Shown here: positions 1 to 8,621 of the stretch, one piece after another
Layout of the letters: each line of letters starts with the position of its first letter
Position numbering within the stretch: position 1 is the first letter of the stretch
Source: CAVRQM01 sp964250775
GTDB taxonomy: Bacteria > Pseudomonadota > Alphaproteobacteria > Acetobacterales > Acetobacteraceae
Assembly: GCA_964250775.1 (NCBI GenBank)
Contig: CAXUHK010000020.1
Coordinates: 1 to 36,377, forward strand
Direction: 5' to 3'
DNA length: 36,377 nt
The notes under the pieces: generated by a model
The model's database searches: none
What the model saw: the letters and a program-made list of their open reading frames with translations, nothing else
What the model was told of the DNA's origin: nothing
Translations under genes and position numbers: made by a program

Positions 1-1
1 C

Positions 2-1192
2 GTCACGGTGCACGAGGCCGGGCCGGCCGCCGGCGGCCGCTGCCGCTCGTATTTCGACCGTGGCCTCGGCGTGCGGCTCGACAACGGCAACCATCTGCTG
101 CTGTCCGGCAACCTCGCCGCCATGGAGTACCTCGACCAGGTGGGGGCCAGGCACACCATGGGCGGACCGGGCGAGGCGCGGTTCGCGTTCGTCGACCTCG
201 CCACCAGCGAGCGCTGGACCGTGGCGCCCGGCGCGGGACGCATCCCCTGGTGGGTGCTGAGCCGGCGGCAGCGGGTGCCGGGCACGAGGCTGCGCGACTA
301 CGCCGCCATGCTGGCGCTGCGCCGGGCGCACGGCGACGCGACGGTGCAGGGCGTGCTGGGCCAGGCCGGGCCGCTGTACCGCCGGCTGCTGGAGCCGCTC
401 GCCATCGCGGCGCTCAACACCAAGCCCGACCGCGCGCTGGCGACCCTGTTCGCGCGGGTGGTGCGGGATTCGCTGATGCAGGGGGGCGCGGCCTGCGTGC
501 CGAGCTTCCCGCGCAGCGGCCTGTCGGAGAGCTTCGTCGACCCGGCGCTGGCCTGGCTGCGCGCGCGCGGCGCCAGCGTGCTGCTGGGCCGCCGGGTCGC
601 GGGGCTGCGCGCCGAGGGCGGACGGATCACCGCCATCGAGACCGCCGACGATTGCGCGCCGGTGGGCAGCTCGGACTCCGTGGTGCTGGCGACGCCGGCC
701 TGGGTCGCGGGCGCGCTGCTGCCCGGCCTCGTCGTGCCGGACCAGTTCGAGGCGATCCTCAACGTGCATTTCCGGGTCGACGCGCCCGCCGGCGCCGCGA
801 CCTTCACCGGCCTCGTGGGCGGCACCGCGGAGTGGGTGTTCGTCAAGCCATGCGTACTTTCCGTCACTATCAGCGCGGCGTCCGCCATGGTTGACCTGAG
901 TGCGGACGAGATCGCCGCGCGCACTTGGCCGGACGTTCGCGCGGCGTTCGGCCTGCCTGAAGCGATGCCGCCGGTGCGGGTGGTCAAGGAGCGGCGCGCC
1001 ACCTTCGCCGCCACCGCCGAGCAGGAGCGCCGCCGGCCGCCCGCGCGCACCAGGTTCGCGAACCTGGTGCTGGCGGGCGATTGGACCGCGACCGGCCTGC
1101 CGGCCACGATCGAGGGCGCGATCCGGTCTGGCCGCACCGCCGCCGAACTGATCGCCGCCCCGCTGACCGCCGCCCCGCTGACCGCCGCGTGA
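2..1192 (+). CDS. hpnE: Hydroxysqualene/squalene-associated FAD-dependent oxidoreductase HpnE (5'-partial)
   Basis: The frame is already open at base 2 and reads VTVHEAGPAAGGRCRSYFD, the region just after the N-terminal dinucleotide-binding fold of amine-oxidase-like flavoproteins, so the true start lies upstream of the window. Seen: GNHLLLSGN near the N-end and the C-terminal FAD-closing motif LAGDWTATGLPATIEGAI, typical of the phytoene-desaturase/amine oxidase family. Known: HpnE acts with HpnC and HpnD in squalene synthesis, reducing hydroxysqualene to squalene. Context agrees: shc, which cyclises squalene, starts 7 bases after the stop. The C-terminus carries a duplicated Ala-Pro-Leu-Thr-Ala unit from a 15-bp tandem repeat. 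Function is assigned by motif and neighbour; another FAD-dependent desaturase is possible but less likely. Confidence 0.88.
   Translation, partial: VTVHEAGPAAGGRCRSYFDRGLGVRLDNGNHLLLSGNLAAMEYLDQVGARHTMGGPGEARFAFVDLATSERWTVAPGAGRIPWWVLSRRQRVPGTRLRDYAAMLALRRAHGDATVQGVLGQAGPLYRRLLEPLAIAALNTKPDRALATLFARVVRDSLMQGGAACVPSFPRSGLSESFVDPALAWLRARGASVLLGRRVAGLRAEGGRITAIETADDCAPVGSSDSVVLATPAWVAGALLPGLVVPDQFEAILNVHFRVDAPAGAATFTGLVGGTAEWVFVKPCVLSVTISAASAMVDLSADEIAARTWPDVRAAFGLPEAMPPVRVVKERRATFAATAEQERRRPPARTRFANLVLAGDWTATGLPATIEGAIRSGRTAAELIAAPLTAAPLTAA
1154..1183 (+). repeat. 15-bp perfect tandem duplication in the hpnE 3' end
   Basis: The unit gccgccccgctgacc occurs twice in direct succession, in frame, adding five residues to the C-terminus of HpnE just before the stop. 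It looks like a recent slippage event and is probably neutral. Confidence 0.85.
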
Positions 1193-1199
1193 AAGGACG

Positions 1200-3125
1200 A
1201 TGATGCTCCTGGACGAACTCCCCGGCGACGCCGTGGACGACGCGGTGCTGCGGGCGCGCGAGGCGCTGCTGCGCAGGCAGCGGCCGGACGGGCACTGGGT
1301 GTTCGAGCTGGAGGCCGACGCCACCATCCCGGCCGAGTACGTGATGCTTGAGCACTTCCTCGACCGCATCGAGCCGGAGCTGCAGGCCAAGATCGGCGTC
1401 TACCTGCGCGCCATCCAGGGCGGGCACGGCGGCTGGCCGCTGTTCCACGACGGCGCGTTCAACCTCTCGGCCAGCGTCAAGGCGTATTTCGCGCTGAAGC
1501 TGATCGGCGACGACCCCGAGGCGGCGCACATGCGCGTGGCGCGCGCGGCGATCCTGGCGGCCGGCGGCGCCGAGCGCTGCAACGTGTTCACCCGCGCGCA
1601 ACTGGCGCTGTACGGCGAGGTGCCGTGGCGCGCGGTGCCGTCGATGCCGGCCGAGATCATGCTGTTGCCGGACTGGTTCCCGTTCCACCTCGACCGCATC
1701 AGCTACTGGTCGCGCACCGTGCTGGTGCCGCTGCTGGTGCTGATGGCGCTGCGCCCGCGCGCCCGCAACCCGCGCGGCGTGCACGTGCCGGAGCTGTTCC
1801 GCGTCGCGCCCGAGCGGGTGCGCGACTGGGTGCGCGGCCCGTACCGCTCGGCCTGGGGCCGGGTGTTCAAGCACCTCGACAGCGTGCTGCAGGTGGTCGT
1901 GCCCCACTTCCCGCAGAAGCGGCGCGACCGGGCGGTCGGCCTCGCGGTCGAGTTCGTGGCCGAGCGGCTGAACGGCGAGGACGGGCTGGGCGCGATCTAT
2001 CCCGCCATGGCGAACGCGGTGATGATGTTCGACACGCTGGGCTACGCGCCGGACCATCCGCACGCGGCGGCGGCGTGGAGCAGCGTGCGCAAGCTGCTGG
2101 TGGTCGAGGACGAGCGCGCCTATTGCCAACCCTGCCTGTCGCCGGTGTGGGACACCAGCCTCGCCGGCCACGCCATCGCCGAGGCCGACAGCCCGGCGCA
2201 CCCGGCGGTGGGCGCCGCGAACGGCTGGCTGCGCTCCAAGCAGGTGCTGGACGTGGTGGGCGACTGGGCGCGGCGGCGGCCGGCGGCGGTGCCGGGCGGC
2301 TGGGCGTTCCAGTACGAGAACGCGCACTACCCGGATGTCGACGATACCGCCGTGGTCGGCATGTTGCTGCACCGCGAGGGCGACGCCGCCAACGACGAGG
2401 CGGTGCTGCGCGCGCGCGACTGGGTGTTGGCGATGCAGGGCAGCGACGGCGGCTGGGGCGCGTTCGACGCCGACAACGACCACCACTACCTGAACCACAT
2501 CCCGTTCGCCGACCACGGCGCGCTGCTCGACCCCAGCACCGCCGACGTGACCGCGCGCTGCGTCTCGTTCCTGGCGCAGGTGGGTGTGGCGTCCGACACG
2601 CCGGCGATGGCGCGCGCGCTGGCCTGGCTGCGCGCGGCGCAGGAGCCGGACGGGAGCTGGTTCGGGCGGTGGGGGACGAACTACATCTATGGCACCTGGT
2701 CGGTGCTGTGCGCGTTGAATGCGGCCGGGGTGGGCCACCACGAGTCGTCGATGCGCCGGGCGGCGGCGTTCCTGCTGCGCACGCAGCGCGAGGAGGGCGG
2801 CTGGGGCGAGGACAACGAGAGCTACGGCGACTCGCCGGCCGGGTTGTACGACCGCAGCAACCCGGCGCAGACGGCCTGGGGGGTGCTGGGCGTGAGGGCG
2901 GGGGGGGTGGCGGCGAACCCGGCGGTGGCGCGCGGCATCGCCTGGCTCGCGTCAGTGCAGCGGGGGGATGGGGAGTGGGAAGAGAAGCCGTACACCGCTG
3001 TGGGGTTCCCGCGGGTGTTCTACCTGCGGTATCACGGGTATCGCTTGTTCTTTCCGTTGATGGCGCTGGCGCGGTATCGGAACTTGATGCGGGGGAATGA
3101 CCGGCGCGTCGGGTGGGGGTTTTGA
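1200..3125 (+). CDS. shc: Squalene-hopene cyclase
   Basis: A 641-residue protein, within the usual 630-720 range, that cyclises squalene to hopene/hopanol at the cytoplasmic membrane. Seen: the class II triterpene cyclase acid motif DVDDTA at residues 379-384, and several QW-type repeats (QGSDGGWGAF, QEPDGSWFGRW, QREEGGWGED). The C-terminus is conserved (EKPYTAVGFPRVFYLRYHGY). Two ATG codons are adjacent at 1200 and 1203; a GAAAGGA ribosome-binding site just upstream serves either. It directly follows hpnE, giving a squalene-making and squalene-cyclising pair. The last 230 bases contain G-runs (around 2898-2906) and a less regular composition; the frame stays intact. Confidence 0.96.
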   Translation: MMLLDELPGDAVDDAVLRAREALLRRQRPDGHWVFELEADATIPAEYVMLEHFLDRIEPELQAKIGVYLRAIQGGHGGWPLFHDGAFNLSASVKAYFALKLIGDDPEAAHMRVARAAILAAGGAERCNVFTRAQLALYGEVPWRAVPSMPAEIMLLPDWFPFHLDRISYWSRTVLVPLLVLMALRPRARNPRGVHVPELFRVAPERVRDWVRGPYRSAWGRVFKHLDSVLQVVVPHFPQKRRDRAVGLAVEFVAERLNGEDGLGAIYPAMANAVMMFDTLGYAPDHPHAAAAWSSVRKLLVVEDERAYCQPCLSPVWDTSLAGHAIAEADSPAHPAVGAANGWLRSKQVLDVVGDWARRRPAAVPGGWAFQYENAHYPDVDDTAVVGMLLHREGDAANDEAVLRARDWVLAMQGSDGGWGAFDADNDHHYLNHIPFADHGALLDPSTADVTARCVSFLAQVGVASDTPAMARALAWLRAAQEPDGSWFGRWGTNYIYGTWSVLCALNAAGVGHHESSMRRAAAFLLRTQREEGGWGEDNESYGDSPAGLYDRSNPAQTAWGVLGVRAGGVAANPAVARGIAWLASVQRGDGEWEEKPYTAVGFPRVFYLRYHGYRLFFPLMALARYRNLMRGNDRRVGWGF

Positions 3126-3199
3126 ATTCCATATATCTCCCGACACCCAAAGAACGATTCAGAGTTTGACGATCATCTTGCTTCGGATAGAGATGTAAC

Positions 3200-4390
3200 A
3201 TGGAAGAGCTTGCGATATGTGCCACTGTTAAAAACGAAGCAACTTATATTCATGAATGGCTTAGTTACCACTATGCACATGGTATTAGAAGGTTTGTTTT
3301 ATATAACAATTCCAGCACAGACGACACTGTAGCAGTCGTTGAGCGCTGGGATCGAAGTGATACTGTGACAGTTGTTGACTGGCCGCATGTCAACGGACAG
3401 CTGGACGCATATCGAGATATGGTGGCTCGCTTCAGTCAAGTTGCTGAGTGGTGTGCTTTTATCGATTGTGACGAATTTCTGTGCCCGCAGGCGAACCTAT
3501 CAATCCTCGACGTGTTGCGACAAATCGGACCAGAAGTCAATGGATTGTATGTCCACTGGCTAATGTTTGGATCGTCCGGCCATATCACGCGACAGCCCGG
3601 TTTAGTCACCGAGACTTTCCGTCTGCGCGCACCTGACGAGTTTGGCTCGCATTACTTTGGCAAGAGCGTTATGCGCCTTGCCGCCGTGACGAATGTTGGT
3701 GGGCATGTATTTCGCTGCCATGGCCGGATGGTCAATGATTCTGGCCAAGAAGTAGATGCCCAGTCAGTTGGCGCACAGACGGAGAGAAGTCATCGCCGAT
3801 TGGCTCTGAATCATTACTTTACGAAGTCACGCGATGAGTGGCGTCAGCGGCGTAGTCTTGGACGTGCTGATAAATTAGATACCGATCCAGACTTCCGACG
3901 CCCCGACCATGAGTTTTCCCTTCACGACGTAAATGTTGTTTTTGATAATCGTGCTTCGCTTTTTATGCAGGCTGCGAGAGCGATGTTCTTTGAACCTGGA
4001 GCGCCACTTTCACGGCCACGTTTTCCAAGTTTCGGTTATCTACAGACGTCTCACGGAACAATTTTATGTTGGGATGTGAAAAGCTCGGTTATGGTTCACA
4101 GATCTCTGCAACAACTCTCATTCGCAACAATTCCTGTAAGATATAATATCTTAGATGAAGAAAGTTCAATTTGTAATTTTACATGGCTTGATAATGTCAT
4201 TCATTTCGATCATACAACTATTGCTAAAGTTATTTTTGTCACAGACAACAAGGCTGCGTTTCTTTGCTCTAAGCTTTTTTTGTGCGCCGAGGGCAATAGC
4301 TCAGATATAGTTCTGAATAGAGGCGAAGCTGGAGAGTGGGAAGTATTTTCGTATGTTTCTCCTGAGTATTTTAAGTTCTGTAGTTTGTAG
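3200..4390 (+). CDS. GT92/GT2-like glycosyltransferase with a C-terminal beta-trefoil-like region
   Basis: A 396-residue protein. Seen: an N-terminal glycosyltransferase fold opening with CATVKNEATYIHEWLSYH, then LYNNSSTDDT and the metal/nucleotide-sugar motif DCDEF in WCAFIDCDEFLCP. Further on is LNHYFTKSRDEW, which fits the Glyco_tranf_2_4 / GT92 group. From about residue 275 the sequence changes character and contains LCAEGNSSDIVLNRGEAG followed by EWEVFSY, reminiscent of fascin-type beta-trefoil repeats (CAEG...VANR...WE.F). That second domain is an inference from a few residues. The gene is AT-rich: 4141-4200 has 14 G/C of 60, against 45 of 60 at 1261-1320 in shc. It is probably horizontally acquired. 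Sugar and acceptor are unknown, and no signal peptide or membrane segment is evident. Confidence 0.8.
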   Translation: MEELAICATVKNEATYIHEWLSYHYAHGIRRFVLYNNSSTDDTVAVVERWDRSDTVTVVDWPHVNGQLDAYRDMVARFSQVAEWCAFIDCDEFLCPQANLSILDVLRQIGPEVNGLYVHWLMFGSSGHITRQPGLVTETFRLRAPDEFGSHYFGKSVMRLAAVTNVGGHVFRCHGRMVNDSGQEVDAQSVGAQTERSHRRLALNHYFTKSRDEWRQRRSLGRADKLDTDPDFRRPDHEFSLHDVNVVFDNRASLFMQAARAMFFEPGAPLSRPRFPSFGYLQTSHGTILCWDVKSSVMVHRSLQQLSFATIPVRYNILDEESSICNFTWLDNVIHFDHTTIAKVIFVTDNKAAFLCSKLFLCAEGNSSDIVLNRGEAGEWEVFSYVSPEYFKFCSL

Positions 4391-4423
4391 CCGAAATGAG
4401 ATTTTTCTTACGCAACTTAGATT

Positions 4424-5281
4424 TCACACCTTGCCGTAAAAACGCTCAGGAAGACTCCAAAGTCTATCGCTCCAAATGTCCATATTTATCTTATAAGGTT
4501 CTAATTCCCGTCCCACTCGAGATTCTAAAATCGCATTTATGAACTCTTGTGTATTGTCGCAATCAAAACCTAAACTAACATTTGAGACTGTGGGCATTTT
4601 CGACCAGTTTTCCATCATATGAAACACATCGTCGTCCGACATATTATGATGATCATTAGAAAGAACTCGGCTAGACCGTCGTTTCGCTTGCCTTCTAAGT
4701 GTTGTTGCTAAGTCTACATAAGCAATGTGAAAATTAAATAGGCTGTCAAAGACCACTTCTGCCTGAGACGAGTGAAAGCCTCCGACCCATTCAATAGGAA
4801 TTCGCGTGAGTAACGGTTTTGACATAGAAGCTAACGCGAAAACCCAGCGTCTCTGACCTAAAATTGGAAGACTCTTATCTATTTCTATTTCATGGTGAAG
4901 TCTGTGTAATACGTTTAGCCCTAGAGTAGTGACCACTTCAGGATGATCTGCTGAACAATACTCTTCTAAGGACTTGTAATGATTTGGATCAGCGACAACC
5001 ATCTCGTCCACATCGGTGTAAATCACCCAGTCGTAAAATTTGAGAAGGTCGCTACAAAAATTTGAGACGAATTCCGCACGGTTGCCTTCAGTGAATGTGC
5101 CTCTTGCCATTCTTGGCAACCGTATGACGCTGGCGTTGGTAATATCTCTTGTGCTGCCATCATTTGATCCGTGATCAATAATGTAACAGTTCTGTAGCCC
5201 GACTTGATAGGAGTAGTATCTCAGCCACCATTCAAGCATATCGTATTCATTATACACCATAGTGACAACAGCTACAGACAT
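4424..5281 (-). CDS. Family 2-like glycosyltransferase (Glyco_tranf_2_4 type)
   Basis: A 285-residue protein. Seen: VAVVTMVYNEYDMLEWWLRYY at the N-terminus with a TG-free nucleotide-sugar fold, IIDHGSNDGSTRDI, the DxD motif in WVIYTDVDEMVV, and FNFHIAYVDLATTLRRQAKR near the end. These are hallmarks of the same glycosyltransferase group as its convergent neighbour, whose stop lies 33 bases away. The ATG at 5281 is preferred over an upstream in-frame TTG at 5302 because AGAGGAG precedes it at normal spacing. Composition is AT-rich like the neighbouring gene, so both were probably acquired together. The product likely modifies an envelope polysaccharide or glycan; substrate unknown. Confidence 0.82.
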   Translation of the reverse strand: MSVAVVTMVYNEYDMLEWWLRYYSYQVGLQNCYIIDHGSNDGSTRDITNASVIRLPRMARGTFTEGNRAEFVSNFCSDLLKFYDWVIYTDVDEMVVADPNHYKSLEEYCSADHPEVVTTLGLNVLHRLHHEIEIDKSLPILGQRRWVFALASMSKPLLTRIPIEWVGGFHSSQAEVVFDSLFNFHIAYVDLATTLRRQAKRRSSRVLSNDHHNMSDDDVFHMMENWSKMPTVSNVSLGFDCDNTQEFINAILESRVGRELEPYKINMDIWSDRLWSLPERFYGKV

Positions 5282-5571
5282 CTCAACTCCTCTCAGCACC
5301 AACTCATAGCCTACAAAGTACTAAGTCTTGCTTGGCGTTCAGCTTTTTCTTGGGCTTAATTTGAGTATAGAAGATATATAATAAAGATTATCCAACATCG
5401 TAGAGATTTCTACAATAGTGAAAGGCAATCGATCGATCGATGGCGAAGGCCACATGCCAGGTAACTCGACCAGGTGCAATGTTGGCTGGAAGTTCGGCCG
5501 CATCGGCTCAGGTATCCAAACAAAAATAAGGAAACGACACCGGAATTTGTCGCCCGGCCTATTAACGCCTG
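5282..5571. other. Gene-free junction at the right edge of the AT-rich islet
   Basis: No convincing gene is seen here. The left part is AT-rich like the two glycosyltransferases; GC rises from about 5440 onward. At 5428-5441 lies the palindrome atcgatcgatcgat, which packs three overlapping GATC sites. The segment should hold the promoter of the leftward glycosyltransferase (start 5281) and the 3' end of the GT61 transcript. I could not define either signal. Confidence 0.4.
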
Positions 5572-6762
5572 TCAAGCGGCGTCGATAACCTCGACCGCGT
5601 TGGCCAGGTCGGAGGGATCGACTAGGAACGAGAACACTTGGGTTGGGTCGTGCATTGTGCCGTCCGCAGCCGGCACGGGTTCCGAGTCGACATGGGCGAA
5701 GTAGACGTGCCAACGATGCGCGAACTGGAAGCACATGCCGCGCGTCCAACCCTCGACGAAGCGCTCCGGCTGGATTTCCAGGACGCGGGTGCCGGGAGGA
5801 CAGAAACCAAGGTTCGCCATCGCCGCCCCGGATTCGCCGGCGACGAAGCTCGCTTGGCTCATCAACCGCACCTGCTCGCGAAACGACAGCCGCTCCGGGC
5901 GTACGATCTCGAAGCCCAACGCCGCCATGCGCGCCTCGATCTCGCCGCGGTTGCGCAACACCCGGCGGGTGACGTCTCCGATGCGCGAGAAGAACAGCCG
6001 CCGCTTTGCCGGCTCGTCGGCGCCGAAGCGGAACCGCAGCACGTCGAACAGCGGGCGGACGAAGCCGGTAGGATACGAGACGTGCAACGACAGCAGCGTG
6101 CTCGTCAACACCTTGCGGAACACCACCGAATCGGTTACGGCAAGGTAATGCCGCGCAAGCCCGGCGGCCTCCAGGATGTCGCGCTGCCAGGGCAGCAACG
6201 GCTGGCCTACGATGCGCAGCGGCCGGTCGGCCAACAACTGCGTGTGCAGCCAGGCGACGCACAGCCCGTCGTAGAGAAAATGGCCGTAATTCGGAAAACC
6301 AGGTCCGCAAACCGGCAGCGCTACGCAGTCGAGATAGGTAGTGCGACGCACGAACTCGTCGCGTAGGCCGAGCCTGCCCGTTTCGTCCATCATATAATGC
6401 GGGTCGGACCCAGCAAGCACGTTTGCAGAGCTAAGATTGTCGATGCCGTCCAGGAACACCCGGTCGCGGCGGTCGATGATCGACATCGAGCTGGCGACGA
6501 AGCGGCAATCGTTGAGCACGACGGACGCGACCTCACGCATTCGCGCGACACTGCCCGGGGTCATGGTCATCTCCGTCGACACGCCCGGCCCGAACCAGTT
6601 TCGCCCCGGCACCAACCCCGCAGGGGTATGCGCTACGCCGGATCGGGAAGCGTGCATGAAGGCGCAATCTGCGCGCGACTCGGACGACAAAGCCGCCGCA
6701 AGGGTCTCAAACTCACCGACCATCGGTAGGTCGGTGGCACGGAATGACCCTAGGGTCAGCAC
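5572..6762 (-). CDS. GT61-family (DUF563) glycosyltransferase
   Basis: A 396-residue protein. Seen: NYGHFLYDGL (the conserved N-x-GHF/W motif of DUF563), RRLFFSRIGDVTRRVLRNRGE in the middle, and the nucleotide-sugar-binding end GESGAAMANLGFCPPGTRVLEI. Known: GT61/DUF563 enzymes transfer pentoses or hexoses, and in bacteria usually act in polysaccharide or glycoprotein decoration. Start is uncertain: the longest frame begins with GTG at 6762, and an ATG at 6723 is an alternative; neither has a strong ribosome-binding site. Unlike the two adjacent glycosyltransferases it has the genome's high GC, so it may mark the native flank into which they were inserted. It lies 21 bases after the hbd stop in the same direction. 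Confidence 0.82.
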   Translation of the reverse strand: MLTLGSFRATDLPMVGEFETLAAALSSESRADCAFMHASRSGVAHTPAGLVPGRNWFGPGVSTEMTMTPGSVARMREVASVVLNDCRFVASSMSIIDRRDRVFLDGIDNLSSANVLAGSDPHYMMDETGRLGLRDEFVRRTTYLDCVALPVCGPGFPNYGHFLYDGLCVAWLHTQLLADRPLRIVGQPLLPWQRDILEAAGLARHYLAVTDSVVFRKVLTSTLLSLHVSYPTGFVRPLFDVLRFRFGADEPAKRRLFFSRIGDVTRRVLRNRGEIEARMAALGFEIVRPERLSFREQVRLMSQASFVAGESGAAMANLGFCPPGTRVLEIQPERFVEGWTRGMCFQFAHRWHVYFAHVDSEPVPAADGTMHDPTQVFSFLVDPSDLANAVEVIDAA

Positions 6763-6783
6763 GTTCGCAGCCGACGCCTCAGC

Positions 6784-7677
6784 CTACCGCGTCGGCCGCG
6801 GCGGCGTCTGCGTGTAGTCATAGAACCCCCGCTCCGCCTTCCGCCCCAACCAGCCCGCCTCGACATACTTCACCAGCAGCGGGCAGGGCCGGTACTTGCT
6901 GTCGGCCAGGCCCTCGTGCAGCACCTGCATGATCGCGAGGCACGTGTCGAGCCCGATGAAGTCCGCCAGCTCCAACGGCCCCATAGGGTGGTTGGCCCCC
7001 AGCTTCAGCGCCGAGTCGATCGCCGTGACCGACCCCCCCCCCTCATACAGCGCATACACCGCCTCGTTGACCATCGGCACCAGCACGCGGTTGACGATGA
7101 ACGCCGGGAAGTCCTCGCTGACCGCCACGGTCTTGCCTAGCCGTTCCGCCAATCCCCGCGCCGCCGCGAACGTCGCGGGGTCTGTGGCGATGCCACGGAT
7201 CAGCTCGACCAGCTTCATCACCGGCACCGGGTTCATGAAGTGCATCCCGATGAAACGCTGCGGCCGGTCGGTGCCCGCCGCCAGCCGGGTGATCGAGATC
7301 GACGAGGTGTTGGACGCCAACAGGCAGTCGGGCCGCAGATGCGGCGTCAGGCCCTTGAAGATCGCGCGCTTGACCTCCTCCTTCTCGGTCGCCGCCTCGA
7401 TCACCAAGTCACTGTCACCCAGCGCCGCCTGGTCGGGATCGGTCGAGATGCGCCCCAGCGCCGCGTCGCGCGCCTCGGCCGAGAGCGTGCCGCGGCCGAC
7501 CTGGCGCTCCATGTTGCGCGCCATCACCGCGACCGCCCGCTCCAGCGCGTCGGCCCGCGCGTCGGTCAGCGTCACGTCGAGGCCGGCGGCGGCGCAGACA
7601 TGCGCGATGCCGTTGCCCATCTGACCGGCGCCGACGACGCCGACCCGCTGGATCGGCCGCGCCGCCGGCTCGCTCAC
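6784..7677 (-). CDS. hbd: 3-hydroxybutyryl/3-hydroxyacyl-CoA dehydrogenase
   Basis: A 297-residue NAD-dependent enzyme oxidising (S)-3-hydroxyacyl-CoA to 3-oxoacyl-CoA, or the reverse. Seen: Rossmann motif VGVVGAGQMGNGIAHVCAAA at residues 12-31, the catalytic His in GMHFMNP (H146), SNTSSISI before it, and the C-terminal dimerisation domain with GANHPMGPLELADFIGLD. Length fits the single-function enzyme (about 282-297). The start is a GTG at 7677 whose GTGA overlaps the etfA stop, so the two are translationally coupled. A C-run at 7032-7041 on the plus strand turns a usually varied EGVGSV-like segment into EGGGSV; this looks like a base-calling artefact. Could equally be annotated paaH-like or fadB2-like. 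Confidence 0.93.
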   Translation of the reverse strand: MSEPAARPIQRVGVVGAGQMGNGIAHVCAAAGLDVTLTDARADALERAVAVMARNMERQVGRGTLSAEARDAALGRISTDPDQAALGDSDLVIEAATEKEEVKRAIFKGLTPHLRPDCLLASNTSSISITRLAAGTDRPQRFIGMHFMNPVPVMKLVELIRGIATDPATFAAARGLAERLGKTVAVSEDFPAFIVNRVLVPMVNEAVYALYEGGGSVTAIDSALKLGANHPMGPLELADFIGLDTCLAIMQVLHEGLADSKYRPCPLLVKYVEAGWLGRKAERGFYDYTQTPPRPTR

Positions 7678-8621
7678 GCGGCCTGCCCGGCGGTCTCCAC
7701 GCCGAGGGCAGCAGCCAGCTCCGGCAGCGCCGTGAACAGGTCGGCGACCAACCCGTAATCCGCCACCTGGAAGATCGGCGCCTCGCCATCCTTGTTGATG
7801 GCAACGATCACCTTGCTGTCCTTCATGCCGGCGAGGTGCTGGATCGCGCCCGAGATGCCGACCGCGATGTACAGGTCGGGCGCCACGATCTTGCCGGTCT
7901 GGCCGACCTGGTAGTCGTTCGGCACGAACCCGGCATCGACCGCGGCGCGCGAGGCGCCGACTGCGGCGCCGAGCTGGTCGGCGATCGGCTCCAGCAAATG
8001 GAAGTTGGCCCCGCTCTGCATCCCCCGCCCGCCGGAGATCACCACGCGGGCGGCGGTCAGCCCCGGCCGCGCGCGGCGCGACCGTTCGGCCGAGACGACG
8101 CGCCACGAGCCGGTGGCCGCGACCCCCGGCGCCGGCTCGACCGCGGCGGCGCCGCCGGTCTCGGCCACCGGCTCGAAGCTTGCGGCGCGCACGGTGATGA
8201 CCTTGACCCCGTCGGCGCTGCGCACCGTGGCCAGCGCGTTGCCGGCGTAGATCGGGCGCACGAACGTCTCGGCGTCGATGACGCCGGAGATGTCGCTGAT
8301 CGGCTGCACGTCGAGCAGGGCGGCGGCGCGCGGCATCACGTTCTTGCCGATCGCCGTCGCCGCCGCCAGCAGATGCGTGTAGCCGGGGGCCAGCGCCACC
8401 AGCAGCGCCGCCATCGGCTCCGCCAGCGCATGGGCGTACGCCTCGCCATCGGCGCGAATCACCTTCGCGACACCGGGCAGCCGGCTGGCCGCCTCGGCGG
8501 CTTCGGCCTCGCCCGTGACCAGCGCGTGAACCTCGCCGAGCTGGACCGCCGCGGCGACCGCCGAGCGCGACGGCTGCTTGATCGCGGCCGCGTCGTGGTC
8601 GAGCAGAACCAGCACCGCCAT
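7674..8621 (-). CDS. etfA: Electron transfer flavoprotein alpha subunit
   Basis: A 315-residue FAD-binding subunit of the soluble ETF heterodimer, which takes electrons from acyl-CoA dehydrogenases and passes them to ETF-quinone oxidoreductase. Seen: the C-terminal FAD domain with VVISGGRGMQSG (about 194-204), YQVGQTGKIVAPDLYIAVGI (about 237-256), SGAIQHLAGM and VAINKD. The N-terminal half is the variable domain III. Its ATG shares one base with the etfB stop (TGATG), and its stop overlaps the hbd start. The three genes therefore form one tightly coupled etfB-etfA-hbd operon. Confidence 0.97.
   Translation of the reverse strand: MAVLVLLDHDAAAIKQPSRSAVAAAVQLGEVHALVTGEAEAAEAASRLPGVAKVIRADGEAYAHALAEPMAALLVALAPGYTHLLAAATAIGKNVMPRAAALLDVQPISDISGVIDAETFVRPIYAGNALATVRSADGVKVITVRAASFEPVAETGGAAAVEPAPGVAATGSWRVVSAERSRRARPGLTAARVVISGGRGMQSGANFHLLEPIADQLGAAVGASRAAVDAGFVPNDYQVGQTGKIVAPDLYIAVGISGAIQHLAGMKDSKVIVAINKDGEAPIFQVADYGLVADLFTALPELAAALGVETAGQAA

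Noticed and set aside
984..2741. A 585-codon leftward open frame opposite shc
   Set aside because: It is a GC-driven antisense shadow: composition is Arg/His/Ala-rich with no domain, and shc on the other strand is unmistakable.
5339..6310. Leftward 323-codon frame over the GT61 gene and the islet edge
   Set aside because: Most of it is a shifted reading of the GT61 gene; the remaining tail has no ribosome-binding site or family similarity.
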